64,000 bases of DNA. Origin: Verrucomicrobiaceae bacterium (GTDB lineage Bacteria > Verrucomicrobiota > Verrucomicrobiia > Verrucomicrobiales > Verrucomicrobiaceae). Location: NCBI GenBank assembly GCA_016795365.1, contig JAEUHN010000009.1, forward strand, positions 62,001 to 126,000, in the 5' to 3' direction. This document shows positions 26,555 through 36,021 of the stretch, piece by piece; the stretch's first letter is position 1, and each line of letters starts with the position of its first letter. Both the position numbers and the translations under genes were made by a program. A model generated the notes under the pieces. The model was not told the DNA's origin. It saw only the letters and a program-made list of their open reading frames with translations, and ran no database searches.

Positions 26555-27241
26555 TTACTTCGCGCGCTGCACTTCGAAGTGCTGGTAAAACGTGTTGATG
26601 GTGTCCATGAGGATGGACTCCAGGCGCATCGAGATGCCGTCCAGCTTGCGGACGAAAAACGTGTGCGCGAGCACCGCAGGCACGGCCACGAGCAGACCCG
26701 CGATCGTGCAGCGCAGGGCAACGCCGATCTCCTTGGCAACGGCGAAGGTATCAGGACCCGTGGAGCCGCCTTCACCGAAGGCGGAGAACATGCCCACGAG
26801 TCCCGCCGTAGTGCCCAGCAGTCCGAGCAGCGGCGCGACGGTCACCATGGCCTCGAGGTAGGGCATGTCGCGCTCCAGGGCGTGGAGCTGCTCCTTGGCC
26901 TTCTGGCCCACCACCTCGGTGCATTCCTGCTTGGTGGTGAACTGCCCGGACACCGCCATCAAGGCAAGCCGCGAGAGCATGGAGGGGTTGCGATGCAGGA
27001 AGTCGTGCAGGGGAGCGATGTCCCCCTTGGTGGCGAACTGGGGCAGGGCTTGAAGTTGCTCAACGACAGCAGCGGGCATGAGCACGGGCTCGCGCACGCG
27101 CAGCCAGGTCACGGTGGAGACCGTCACGGCGGCAAAGGAGCAGAGCACGATCAGCATCATGACCGAGCCACCGGAGCGGAGCGATTCGAGGAGGAGCGAG
27201 AGGCCGTTGGCGGTGTCAGCGAGGAAGGTCAGGTCAGTCAT
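26555..27241 (-). CDS. exbB: ExbB/MotA-TolQ-family proton channel
   Basis: A 228-residue inner-membrane protein with three membrane segments: SVMMLIVLCSFAAVTVSTV at about 27-45, AMVTVAPLLGLLGTTAGLVGMF at about 130-151, and VALRCTIAGLLVAVPAVLAHTFF at about 175-197. The second and third carry the family's small-residue and Thr pattern. The ATG at 27241 overlaps the tonB stop by 8 bases and gives a normal length; the frame is open further upstream but only as antisense-like sequence inside tonB. It works with ExbD to turn proton flow into force on TonB. Confidence 0.92.
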   Translation of the reverse strand: MTDLTFLADTANGLSLLLESLRSGGSVMMLIVLCSFAAVTVSTVTWLRVREPVLMPAAVVEQLQALPQFATKGDIAPLHDFLHRNPSMLSRLALMAVSGQFTTKQECTEVVGQKAKEQLHALERDMPYLEAMVTVAPLLGLLGTTAGLVGMFSAFGEGGSTGPDTFAVAKEIGVALRCTIAGLLVAVPAVLAHTFFVRKLDGISMRLESILMDTINTFYQHFEVQRAK

Positions 27242-28316
27242 GGATGATGATGTCGTATTCGACTGGGAATCGTTCGTTCTCCAGCATGGGGAGCAGGTCT
27301 TTGGGGATGGGGGGAATGTCGGCCTTGAGAATGGCTTCGAGAGTGAAGTCCTCCATGCGCGGATTGTTGGCGCGCTCGATGAAACGAATGTCTTCCGGCT
27401 TGCCCTCGCGGTTAACAAAGAACCTCACCTTAAGCACACCGTAACTCACGGCTCCCGCATTCTGCACGCGCAGCAGGTGCCATTTTTTCTCGACGGCGGA
27501 AGTCACGCGGCTCATGAACATGCCCATCGGAGTGGCCTCGGCATCAACGGCATTCTCGCCCTTGTTGCTGATGGTGCCCTTGGTCTTCGCGGTTTCCGTG
27601 AACGGTGAAAACGTATCTGCGGCACGCGAAGGCGCGGCGGGCATGGGCGGTGGCAGCGTTTCCTTCGGGGCCTCGATCTGCGGCTTGGGCGGAGGATCAC
27701 CGGCCTTGCGCACTTCGAGCGGCAACTTCTTCGCGACGTCGAGCCGGGCATCCGCCTTGTCGAGCTGCTCCATCATCTTCGCCATCGGTGGCGGCTCAGC
27801 CTTGGCCACCTGGGTGGGCTTGGGCAGCTCGGGCATGGCCGAGGGCTCGTGCATCTTCGGCGCCGCGGACGCAGGCTTGCCACCGTCGATGGGAGCGATC
27901 TTGCCGTCTTGATACTTCCGGTTGGCCAGCTCCATGGCGGGCAAGTCGCTGCCTTTCATGCTGGGCACCGCCTTGGTGGCATCGGGGTAAGGAGCCTCCA
28001 TCGCAGCGGCCTTTGTGTTGCGATCGCTGATGAAGTCGGACTTCACCGGCTTGGTCTCCGAGGGCTCGTTCTGCGAGGTGCGGATGAACTGCGGCATCGT
28101 CTTCGGCTTCAGCTTCGGCGTGGGCATCACCTGGTCGGGATAGAGCAGCGTGACGGAGGGCTCCTCGGCGGCGAGGCGGGCCTTCTTCCACAACTCGCGT
28201 GCCGCCTGATCAAGCCCGAGCAACCAGGCGAACAGGAACAGCAGCACTGCATGCACCACCACGGAGGTAGCGATGCCGAGCTGCACATTGTTCTTGTCGT
28301 CGTTGGTCGAGGTCAA
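27234..28316 (-). CDS. tonB: TonB-family energy transducer
   Basis: A 360-residue protein with one N-terminal membrane segment (GIATSVVVHAVLLFLFAWLLGL), a long Pro/Lys/Ala/Glu-rich periplasmic spacer (about 55-260) and a C-terminal TonB domain (about 270-350) with YGVLKVRFFVNREGKPEDIRF. It would span the periplasm and energise outer-membrane receptors. No TonB-dependent receptor is in this window, so the cargo is unknown. It is the first gene of the operon. Confidence 0.88.
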   Translation of the reverse strand: MTSTNDDKNNVQLGIATSVVVHAVLLFLFAWLLGLDQAARELWKKARLAAEEPSVTLLYPDQVMPTPKLKPKTMPQFIRTSQNEPSETKPVKSDFISDRNTKAAAMEAPYPDATKAVPSMKGSDLPAMELANRKYQDGKIAPIDGGKPASAAPKMHEPSAMPELPKPTQVAKAEPPPMAKMMEQLDKADARLDVAKKLPLEVRKAGDPPPKPQIEAPKETLPPPMPAAPSRAADTFSPFTETAKTKGTISNKGENAVDAEATPMGMFMSRVTSAVEKKWHLLRVQNAGAVSYGVLKVRFFVNREGKPEDIRFIERANNPRMEDFTLEAILKADIPPIPKDLLPMLENERFPVEYDIIIHD

Positions 28317-28383
28317 AGCGGCGCTGAATGTGCCAGCGAGTGCGGGACGGGGAAAGTAGTTTTGCGGGGCCAGAGATCACACC

Positions 28384-30066
28384 TCAGGAGCCGCGCAGGA
28401 GACGGCTCCACTCCTCATCGTTCAACGGGAAAGGACGCCCCTTGAAGGTGGCGTAGTCGATCTCGAAATCGCGGGGTGGCGGGTTGCGGCGCTTGATCTG
28501 TTTCAACCGATACGTCGCCTCCCAGAAGAACAGAATGCGTTGCTTGAGCACGCCAATCTCGCGGGCTTCGGGCTTGTTCAGCATCTTGCTGCTTCGTTGC
28601 GGCAGCCAGTCGTTGTAGCGACGGATGGACTTGGGGAATTCCGTGACCAAGCTGGTGCCGCCGTCCGTGCTGTCCCAGGCATCGCACAGACGGATGAAGC
28701 CCGCGAGATCGCCAGGCTTCGTGCCGGTTTTCTCGCGATAGAAGTCTTCCAACCACCAGCCCAGGTGGCCCATGGTGGTGAGGCCAGACTCATGAAGCTT
28801 CAGCGATCCATCGCGGTAAGCCTTCTCGTAAAGCGTGTTGAAGGCCGTGATGCGATGCTGGTCGAGCTTCAGCCTCACGAGGAAGCGCGCATCACAGACC
28901 AGGACCACGGCCGTGAGCACCAGTGCCAGCCGTGACCACAGCGGCGACGTCGAAGCCGCAGGTGCCGACTTCACCCCCATCACGGAAGCCACCACGCCCC
29001 ACCAGACCATCTCCACGAAGTAATAATCGAACTTGCCCGAATACAGCGTCAGCAAGGTGGCGCATCCCAAGGCCGCGAGCAGCGCCCCGCCCCAGGGCCT
29101 GCGCCACGCCATGATCAGGCCCAGACCTGCTAGGGCTCCTCCCGCGCCAAAGTAGAGGCGCTGCCAGGAATCGTTGTAGCCACTGTGCGACCATTGCAGC
29201 CAACTCACGCAGTGAATGGCGATCTGCGAGCCCACGAGCATGGCCACCATGGCCAGCCACGGATGGATGGCGCGCGGACCCGGCTTGATCAGACCGCCGA
29301 GGCCAAAGCCCGACACCAGCGCCGCGAGACAAAGCGCGAACGTGATGTGCCGCGTGCCCAACCGCGAGAAGTCGAAGGTGGAGTGATTCACCCAAGCCTG
29401 CCCGGTGTTCGCGTTCATGCCGCTCTTCACGACGAGGAACCACATGCCTCCGGCGACGAGCAGGGCCGCGGGCCGCCAGTTCCTTTGCTTCCAGCCTTCC
29501 TCCAGCATGAACCAAAAAGGCAGGGCCAGCCATCCGATGGCGCTCTGGCGATTGGCCAGTGCCACGGCCCAGAAGAGAAAAAAGGCCCACCAGTTGCGCC
29601 GGCCAAAGGCCCAGATGCACATCCAGAAGCAGCCCCAGTAAAGCGCGGCCCCGGTGAACATCTGGAACATGAAAAGCACCGTCGGAGACGCCAGCAGCAC
29701 GAGCGCGAGAGGCACCCGACGCACCGGACCGAGGCCTGCTTCTTTGAGCCACAAGGTGAGACCCAAAAAGGCGAGGCACGCGGCCCCTGCCAGCTGCCCG
29801 TGCACTGCGATGGACATGCTGTCGGTGAGCGCGAACACGATGGCGGCCAGCGACGAGGTGGAGGCTGCCCACGGTGCCAGATACTCCGAGGTCCAGGGGC
29901 GGCCGCGATGGAAGGTCTCGACCACGGATTTCAGATACCAGAAGTCGTCATCCATCACGACGACCATGGATGGCAGCATCAGCCAGACGAGGAGGCCAAA
30001 GGCACCAGCGGAACCCAGCAGAACCAGCCAGGTGAGGCGAGTGGATGAAGACGATGAAGCAGTCAT
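28384..30066 (-). CDS. Polytopic membrane protein, probable GT-C glycosyltransferase
   Basis: A 560-residue protein with about ten membrane segments through residue ~400 and a ~150-residue soluble tail. Right after the first membrane segment is VVVMDDDFWYLKSVVETF, an acidic motif in the first outer loop, as in many GT-C enzymes that use lipid-phosphate sugars. The tail (DFYREKTGTKPGDLAGFI, RRNPPPRDFEIDY) has no known motif. It overlaps the gene upstream by 4 bases (ATGA), so the two are translated together. Two other proteins of similar layout lie next to it. Function is inferred. Confidence 0.72.
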   Translation of the reverse strand: MTASSSSSTRLTWLVLLGSAGAFGLLVWLMLPSMVVVMDDDFWYLKSVVETFHRGRPWTSEYLAPWAASTSSLAAIVFALTDSMSIAVHGQLAGAACLAFLGLTLWLKEAGLGPVRRVPLALVLLASPTVLFMFQMFTGAALYWGCFWMCIWAFGRRNWWAFFLFWAVALANRQSAIGWLALPFWFMLEEGWKQRNWRPAALLVAGGMWFLVVKSGMNANTGQAWVNHSTFDFSRLGTRHITFALCLAALVSGFGLGGLIKPGPRAIHPWLAMVAMLVGSQIAIHCVSWLQWSHSGYNDSWQRLYFGAGGALAGLGLIMAWRRPWGGALLAALGCATLLTLYSGKFDYYFVEMVWWGVVASVMGVKSAPAASTSPLWSRLALVLTAVVLVCDARFLVRLKLDQHRITAFNTLYEKAYRDGSLKLHESGLTTMGHLGWWLEDFYREKTGTKPGDLAGFIRLCDAWDSTDGGTSLVTEFPKSIRRYNDWLPQRSSKMLNKPEAREIGVLKQRILFFWEATYRLKQIKRRNPPPRDFEIDYATFKGRPFPLNDEEWSRLLRGS

Positions 30067-31904
30067 GGCAGGGTGAGTTTCACTTCACCGGACAACCGCC
30101 AGAAGGTGCCGGTTTTCACATCGAGCACATAGGCCCGGAAGGTCGCCTCGCCCTTGGGCAACGGCTTGCGGCTGAGATTCATGGGGATCGCCGTGAAGCG
30201 ACAGGTCTCCTTGCCGGTGAGGGCTTCATAAGCCCATCCGATGCGGCCCTGCTGCTCACGTGCATCCTTTCGTTCAGCGAGTTTCGCTTCGCGCAGCCGT
30301 CGGGTGGCCAGGCCCTGCCATTGCTCTGGTCCATCCTTGGCCTGGACGGAAATGACCACAGCACCCGCTGTCTTTTTGGTCTTTCGATTGAGCGCCCAGC
30401 CGCGGAGATTCACGCCGGTGGGAGCGAGGCTGCCGGACTTGATCTGGCCCTCCCAGAGCTGCGGATCGTCCAGCACTTTGGCATCGGCGACGAGGGGGCT
30501 CTTAATGGTCTTGATGCCCAGCAGGCCCAGGCTTTCCAGCTCGTCGAGCATGGTGAAGATGCGGGGTCCGGCGGTGGGGGCCACGCCATCGAGCGGCACG
30601 GGCTCCACGGCCACCTGACGAAGCGCGGCCGCAGCCTCGATCTGCTGGCCGCCCGCGTGCATTCGCTCCGCGTCCCAGAAGCCCTGGAGCGCTCCCACCA
30701 CGCCGCCCCAGACGACGGGGATCAGCACCCACAGCGTGCGCGCCACTTTCTGCCAGCGCGCGACGAAGTGCCCCATGAGTGCCAGCAGCCCGATGTGCAG
30801 CCACAGGGTGTAGGCAGGGTAGCGGCACTCGAAGGGAATGGCATACGGGTGCTCCGCGCGCGCCATGGCCAGGGCGCAGGCATTGCCGAGTCCAAACAAC
30901 CCGCACAGCAGCCAGGGCACCACCTTGGGCCAGTCGAGTTCAGCGCGGCGTTTCCACAACACGCCCAGCACCACGACCCAGAGCAGCAACGCACCCGCAC
31001 CGATCCATGGCGACACGGACCACTGGGCTTGGATGCGATCCTCCTTTTCCAACGTAAGCAGCAGTTCCGTCATCGGTGCTGCGATCACGCGCAGGAGGAA
31101 GAGACCATACATGAGGGGCTTGGTCGCAAAGCCCTGCACCATCTCGGACTCCGTCGCCACCTTGGACTCGGGCCACTCCAAAAAGAAATACCAGACCGTG
31201 CCAGCGAACATCGCCAGGAAGATCGCCGCACTGCTCAGCCAGCGCCGATCCTTCCATCCCGAGCGCACCGCCTCGACGATCAACATGAGCACGATCAATC
31301 CCCATGAGAGCCAGCCATTGAGGAAGGAAAGCGTGGCAGCAGCGGCACACAGGCACGCGACCAGCGTGCGCCACACGAGCGGCCAGCGAGTCTGCATCAC
31401 CGTCAGGGCGCCGATGCTGCCCCACACGACCACAGCATAACAAATCTGCACACCCCACGCCCAGTTCATCCATTGGAACGGCGACAACACATGCCCCACG
31501 GCGAGCCAGGCAACGAGGTAGCGCCACAGCACCGGACCCGCGAGACGGCAGCGGACTAACCACAGCAGCATGGTGGCGGTGAAGGCACCAAACATCACAC
31601 ACACGAGCGACTCCACCCGGAGGTCGCCACCGAAGAACCGGAAGACGATCCAATTGAAAAGATGAGGCACGTCATGCCGGCTGTCGTTGCCGGGCGCATG
31701 GATGAACTCCCAGAGGCTGCCCGTGCCCTGTAGCATCTTCATGTAGGGCTTGAGCGACATGAACCAAGCATCGGCATTTGGCACCAGGATGCTGTGATTC
31801 CAGGCCAGGTAGATCGGCATCACGAGGAAGACCAGGGGCAGGAACCAGGGCCAGGCGCGATTGGTGAGCAAGTGAGTGAGACGATCCATGAAGGCAGAAT
31901 CCAT
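30063..31904 (-). CDS. Polytopic membrane protein, probable GT-C glycosyltransferase
   Basis: A 613-residue protein with an N-terminal membrane segment (PWFLPLVFLVMPIYLAW) and an outer loop with ILVPNADAWFMSLKPYMKMLQ. About ten more membrane segments follow to residue ~400, then a ~200-residue soluble C-terminal domain. The C-terminal part reads as beta-rich (RGWALNRKTKKTAGAVVISVQAK), as in periplasmic modules of such enzymes. Its layout matches the proteins at 28384 and 32055. It is divergent from the latter with a 150-base gap and forms a two-gene unit with the former. Acceptor and donor unknown. Confidence 0.72.
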   Translation of the reverse strand: MDSAFMDRLTHLLTNRAWPWFLPLVFLVMPIYLAWNHSILVPNADAWFMSLKPYMKMLQGTGSLWEFIHAPGNDSRHDVPHLFNWIVFRFFGGDLRVESLVCVMFGAFTATMLLWLVRCRLAGPVLWRYLVAWLAVGHVLSPFQWMNWAWGVQICYAVVVWGSIGALTVMQTRWPLVWRTLVACLCAAAATLSFLNGWLSWGLIVLMLIVEAVRSGWKDRRWLSSAAIFLAMFAGTVWYFFLEWPESKVATESEMVQGFATKPLMYGLFLLRVIAAPMTELLLTLEKEDRIQAQWSVSPWIGAGALLLWVVVLGVLWKRRAELDWPKVVPWLLCGLFGLGNACALAMARAEHPYAIPFECRYPAYTLWLHIGLLALMGHFVARWQKVARTLWVLIPVVWGGVVGALQGFWDAERMHAGGQQIEAAAALRQVAVEPVPLDGVAPTAGPRIFTMLDELESLGLLGIKTIKSPLVADAKVLDDPQLWEGQIKSGSLAPTGVNLRGWALNRKTKKTAGAVVISVQAKDGPEQWQGLATRRLREAKLAERKDAREQQGRIGWAYEALTGKETCRFTAIPMNLSRKPLPKGEATFRAYVLDVKTGTFWRLSGEVKLTLP

Positions 31905-32054
31905 TGGAGGTGGGAAAACGCTACAGTCCTGCCAAGCAGGTGAGGACTCAGCAATGAGAACACTCCCTTATTCAGATGAGGGATCTAACTAGCGGAACTG
32001 AGGCTAGGCATCGTGCTTGAGAGGTCGCACGTTTGCTTCCCCCATTTCTCCCTC

Positions 32055-33926
32055 ATGGTCTGGTTGAAAAATCTCTGCTCCCAACCGCTAGCCCGCCGTC
32101 TCGCCCTTGTTGTGCTGACGTTGCTTCCCTTCGCTGCCATGGCTCGCTTGGTCCACGTTTATGCCGTGGACACGCCATTCAACGATGACTGGACCTTCCT
32201 GGAGGACTGGATGAAATGGAAACAGGGACTCCTCAGCGTGGGCGATCTCTTCAGTGCGCACATGGAGCACCGCGTGACAGTGGCGCGTGCGCTGGCACTC
32301 CTGGGCCATTGGATTGGCGGCAGTGATCTGCGCTGGCAGAATGCCTACACCATCCTTCTGCTGCTGGGCATGGGCTGGAATCTGGTGCATGTGCTGCGCC
32401 GCACGAGCGGACGGACCTTCGAGCAGTCGTGGCTCCCTCTGGTGCTGATGTCCGCGGCTCTGTTTTGCTCCATCCAGTGGCAGGGCCTACTCTGGCCGAT
32501 TCTGTTCGAGGCCTACATCCCTGTCTTCTCGCTCACGCTTTGCCTCCGCATCTGGCTCTCCGAAGTGAAGCCCTGGAACGCGCTCGCGATTAGCGTGCTG
32601 GCCGTGCTGGCGGGCATGTGGAGCTTTGGCAATGGGCTCATCAGCTGGGTGCTGGTGCCCGCCTTGTTCTGGCTGTGCCGGGCCGATCTTTCACTGCGCC
32701 AGCGCTGGCAGCTCACGGGCGTTTGGTTTGCCTGCGCCGTTACTTCGGGCGTGCTTTACTCGATGAACTTCGGCAATGCCGCGCCCTCGCAGTTCTCGTA
32801 TGGCCAGGGCTCGGAGGTGACGGCGGGACACAGCGTGACGGAGTTCCTGAGGCATTTGTCCGGCGCTCCGCGATTCATCACCGCGCTGCTCGGCAGCCAT
32901 CTCTCGCGCGGCTTGCATCTGGACAATCTGGAGGTAGCCGAAGCCGCTGGCTGGCTCTCGCTCGCGGTCTTTGGCATCGCCTTGGCGGAACTTTGGCGCG
33001 GGCGCAAGGATGCCGCCTGGGTTCGAACGCTAGTGCCTTGGCTGCTGCTCGGACTTTTCAGCATCGGCACGGCGGTGCTCATTGCGGCGGGTCGTTTGTG
33101 GCTGAGCAAGTCGGGCACCCTGGCGATCACGGTCCGTTACGTGAGCCACGCGATTCCACTCACCGTAGCCCTGATCGCGCTGATGTGGATCATTGGCCGA
33201 CGTTGGGCGGAGCGAACTCCGGCCTTGCGCCTGCCTGGCGGTGTAGCGGTGGGAGCGCTGTTCATGCTGCTGCTTTCGCAGTGGGTGTATGGCGCGCAGC
33301 ACATGCGCCTGTGGCAGGAGTCCCGGCTCCAAGGCCGCGCCCTGCTGCTCTTTGCCAAGCTCCTGCCGAACTCCGATGCCCTGGGTCCCGTCGCCGCCGA
33401 TGGTGCCTACTGCCAGAAGCTGGCGCTGGAGATGGACAAGCTGGACATGATGAGCCCCTCGCTCATGGACTCGCTGAAGCTCAGCCGTTTCAAAGTGATC
33501 CGCGAGGACCTGCCGCAGCAGCGTGCCCGATTCGACGAGCTGCTGGTGAAGTCCGATGGCACCATGCACGCGACCGGTTACGCGGAACTACCCAGTGGCC
33601 GACCTGCCGACCTCGTGCTCTTCACCACTCGTAGCGGATCGAACCAGGAGACCATCTTTGCCATGGGCGTGCTGGAGAGCGTGCCACGCTACCTTTACTA
33701 CTCGACGAAGCGCGATCGTGAGTTCCTCGCGATCCCGTCCTACACACCCGAGTGGACAGCTCGGTGGCTGGGGCCTTTGACCACCTTCAGCGTGCCCAAG
33801 CAAGACTCGGAGATCGACGCCTGGGCGCTTGATGTGGACAAGATGCGTGTCTATCGAATCGCCGACGACCGCCTGCGGGGCAGCACAAAATTCCCGAAGG
33901 GCCTCTTCCCCAATTCCGACCGATGA
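32055..33926 (+). CDS. Polytopic membrane protein, probable GT-C glycosyltransferase
   Basis: A 623-residue protein with an N-terminal membrane segment (RRLALVVLTLLPFAAMARLV) and then VYAVDTPFNDDWTFLEDWMKW, an acidic first outer loop like those of its two neighbours. About ten membrane segments follow to residue ~410 and a soluble domain of about 200 residues ends the protein. It heads a four-gene chain in which each stop overlaps the next start as ATGA, so it is tightly linked to the amino-sugar genes. A likely role is moving a lipid-linked sugar onto a glycan outside the inner membrane. Confidence 0.73.
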   Translation: MVWLKNLCSQPLARRLALVVLTLLPFAAMARLVHVYAVDTPFNDDWTFLEDWMKWKQGLLSVGDLFSAHMEHRVTVARALALLGHWIGGSDLRWQNAYTILLLLGMGWNLVHVLRRTSGRTFEQSWLPLVLMSAALFCSIQWQGLLWPILFEAYIPVFSLTLCLRIWLSEVKPWNALAISVLAVLAGMWSFGNGLISWVLVPALFWLCRADLSLRQRWQLTGVWFACAVTSGVLYSMNFGNAAPSQFSYGQGSEVTAGHSVTEFLRHLSGAPRFITALLGSHLSRGLHLDNLEVAEAAGWLSLAVFGIALAELWRGRKDAAWVRTLVPWLLLGLFSIGTAVLIAAGRLWLSKSGTLAITVRYVSHAIPLTVALIALMWIIGRRWAERTPALRLPGGVAVGALFMLLLSQWVYGAQHMRLWQESRLQGRALLLFAKLLPNSDALGPVAADGAYCQKLALEMDKLDMMSPSLMDSLKLSRFKVIREDLPQQRARFDELLVKSDGTMHATGYAELPSGRPADLVLFTTRSGSNQETIFAMGVLESVPRYLYYSTKRDREFLAIPSYTPEWTARWLGPLTTFSVPKQDSEIDAWALDVDKMRVYRIADDRLRGSTKFPKGLFPNSDR

Positions 33927-35068
33927 GCACCTCTCCAGCCCCCTCTCTGTTTACCCATTTTCCGATCGAGGACTACCGTCATCACGAGGCGGAAATTGAT
34001 GCGGCGCTGCGGACGATGCTTCATGGCGGGCACTACATTCTCGGACCTGAAGTGGATGCGTTTGAGCGTGAGTTCGCCGCGTTCATCGGCGCACGGCACG
34101 CCATCGGAGTGGCCAATGGCACGGATGCGATCGAGCTGATTCTGCGTGCTCTGGACATCGGGCCGGGCGACCGCGTGGTGGTGCCCTCGCACACGGCGGT
34201 GGCGAGCGCTTCGGGCATCTCACGAGCAGGCGCAGAGCCCGTGTTTGTCGATGTCGATCCCCTCACCTGCACGATGTGCCCGGAGGCATTGGAAGCATTG
34301 CTCGCTTCCGATTTTGGCCAGGAGGTGAAGGCCGTGCTCGCTGTTCACATCTATGGTCAGCCCGTCGCCTGGAGCGCGCTCAAGTCCGTCGCGGACAAAC
34401 ACGGAGTCCTGCTGCTCGAAGACTGCGCACAAGCTCATGGAGCCACCTTCGAAGGAAACAAAGCGGGCGCTCTCGGTCTCGCCGCCGCGTTCAGCTTCTA
34501 TCCCACTAAGAACCTGGGAGCCATCGGCGATGGCGGCGCGATCACCACCAGCGATGATGCGCTGGCGGAGCGCATTCGCGTCATCCGCCAGTATGGCTGG
34601 AAAGAGCGCTATATCAGCCACTGCGAAGGTGTGAACAGCCGTCTGGATGAAATGCAGGCCGCCATTCTCCGGGTGAAGCTCCGGACCCTGCCAGCACAGA
34701 TTCGGCAGCGGCGTGCTGTAGCAGCCGCGTATGCCCGCGGACTTGCCGGGCTGCCAGGGGTGGACGCCCCGGTGGATCAGCCAGGCTGCACCCATGCCTA
34801 CCACCTCTACGTCATCCGATGTGCGGCACGGGACGCGCTGATGAAACACCTCCAGGAGCAGGGCGTGCCTGTGGCGCTCCACTATCCAGCTGCGATCCAT
34901 CAGCAGCCAGGTTACGCACACATCACTGCGCGCTCACCCGCGCTGCCGCAGACGGAAATGGTGGTGAGCCGGATCCTGACTCTGCCGCTTCATCCCTACC
35001 TCTCGCCTGAGGCTGTCACGGCGGTCTGCCAGGCCATCCATAGCTTCGCCCAATCTCAGCCGCGATGA
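33923..35068 (+). CDS. DegT/DnrJ/EryC1-type sugar aminotransferase
   Basis: A 381-residue PLP enzyme that puts an amino group on a nucleotide keto-sugar. PLP-binding Lys is in SFYPTKNLGAIGDGGAITT, preceded by the LLLEDCAQAHGA motif with the Asp. FPIEDYRHHEAEIDAAL and HAIGVANGTDAIELILRAL are typical of the family. The nearby FdtA-like isomerase makes a 3-keto product, so this is probably an FdtB/QdtB-type enzyme making a 3-amino-3,6-dideoxyhexose. Its start overlaps the membrane protein's stop by 4 bases. Confidence 0.93.
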   Translation: MSTSPAPSLFTHFPIEDYRHHEAEIDAALRTMLHGGHYILGPEVDAFEREFAAFIGARHAIGVANGTDAIELILRALDIGPGDRVVVPSHTAVASASGISRAGAEPVFVDVDPLTCTMCPEALEALLASDFGQEVKAVLAVHIYGQPVAWSALKSVADKHGVLLLEDCAQAHGATFEGNKAGALGLAAAFSFYPTKNLGAIGDGGAITTSDDALAERIRVIRQYGWKERYISHCEGVNSRLDEMQAAILRVKLRTLPAQIRQRRAVAAAYARGLAGLPGVDAPVDQPGCTHAYHLYVIRCAARDALMKHLQEQGVPVALHYPAAIHQQPGYAHITARSPALPQTEMVVSRILTLPLHPYLSPEAVTAVCQAIHSFAQSQPR

Positions 35069-36021
35069 ATGCCCCCGCGCCAGACCCCATCGTCAGCTTC
35101 GTGGTCCCGCTCTACAACACGGGCACGGCGCTAACGAAACTGATGGATGCCTTCCGCCAGCTCCAGGTGGAGGGCGGATTCGAACTTGTGCTCGTGAACG
35201 ACGCCAGCCCCGATGGCACCGGTGCTCGCGCTGCGGAGATGGTGCGTGACATGCCATGCCCGGTGACCTTCGTGGACATGGCCAGAAACTTCGGTGAGCA
35301 CGCTGCCGTGCTGGAGGGCTTCCGTCACACCCGTGGACGATTCGTGGTCAACCTGGATGATGACTTGCAGAACCCGCTGTCCGAAGCCCTGAAGCTGCTC
35401 GAACATCTCAAGACTCACGAGTGCGAGGTAGTCTATTCCTACTACGAGGAGAAGAAGCATCACTGGTTCCGCAACTTCGGCAGCTGGCTGACGAATGCCT
35501 GCGCCACCTTCCTCCTCGACAAGCCGCGTGATCTTTACCTCTGCAGCTTCCGCGGCATGAGACAAGAGCTGGTGGAGCGCATCACGCAGTATCGCGGACC
35601 CTATCCCTATGTGGACGGCCTCATCCTCGGGGCGACCAACCGCATCGATCGTCTGCTCGTCGATCACGCCGAGCGTGACGATGGCTCCAGCGGCTACACC
35701 TTGCGCAAGCTGGTGCGCCTGTGGATGAACATGTTCTTCAACTTCAGCGTCATGCCCCTGCGAGTGGCGAGCGTGCTCGGCGGCGTGCTATGTGCCTTCG
35801 GAATCCTGATGCTGTTGTCTGTGTTGGTTGAGCACTACTTGTTAGGCCGACCCACGCCGGGCTGGAGTTCGCTGATGGCGGTGGTATCCATCTTCTCGGG
35901 AGCCCAGCTCCTGATCCTGGGGCTCATCGGTGAGTATCTCGGACGCGCCTACATGACGGTCTCCGGCAAGCCTCAATCCCTGATCCGTAAGGTCGTCGTT
36001 CATCATCCATCCAAGGCATGA
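35065..36021 (+). CDS. Family 2 glycosyltransferase, GtrB/dolichol-phosphate-mannose type
   Basis: A 318-residue enzyme with an N-terminal GT2 domain (VSFVVPLYNTG, LVNDASPDGTG, NLDDDLQNP carrying the DXD-like acidic motif) and two C-terminal membrane segments (LRVASVLGGVLCAFGILMLL and LMAVVSIFSGAQLLILGLIG). Enzymes of this layout put a sugar onto undecaprenyl phosphate at the inner membrane. Its stop overlaps the isomerase start by 4 bases. A link to the amino-sugar made by its neighbours is inferred from the operon. Confidence 0.92.
   Translation: MNAPAPDPIVSFVVPLYNTGTALTKLMDAFRQLQVEGGFELVLVNDASPDGTGARAAEMVRDMPCPVTFVDMARNFGEHAAVLEGFRHTRGRFVVNLDDDLQNPLSEALKLLEHLKTHECEVVYSYYEEKKHHWFRNFGSWLTNACATFLLDKPRDLYLCSFRGMRQELVERITQYRGPYPYVDGLILGATNRIDRLLVDHAERDDGSSGYTLRKLVRLWMNMFFNFSVMPLRVASVLGGVLCAFGILMLLSVLVEHYLLGRPTPGWSSLMAVVSIFSGAQLLILGLIGEYLGRAYMTVSGKPQSLIRKVVVHHPSKA

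Noticed and set aside
30045-31307. 420-codon plus-strand frame opposite a membrane protein gene
   Set aside because: The minus strand shows periodic membrane segments; the plus product is His/Gln/Pro-rich noise.
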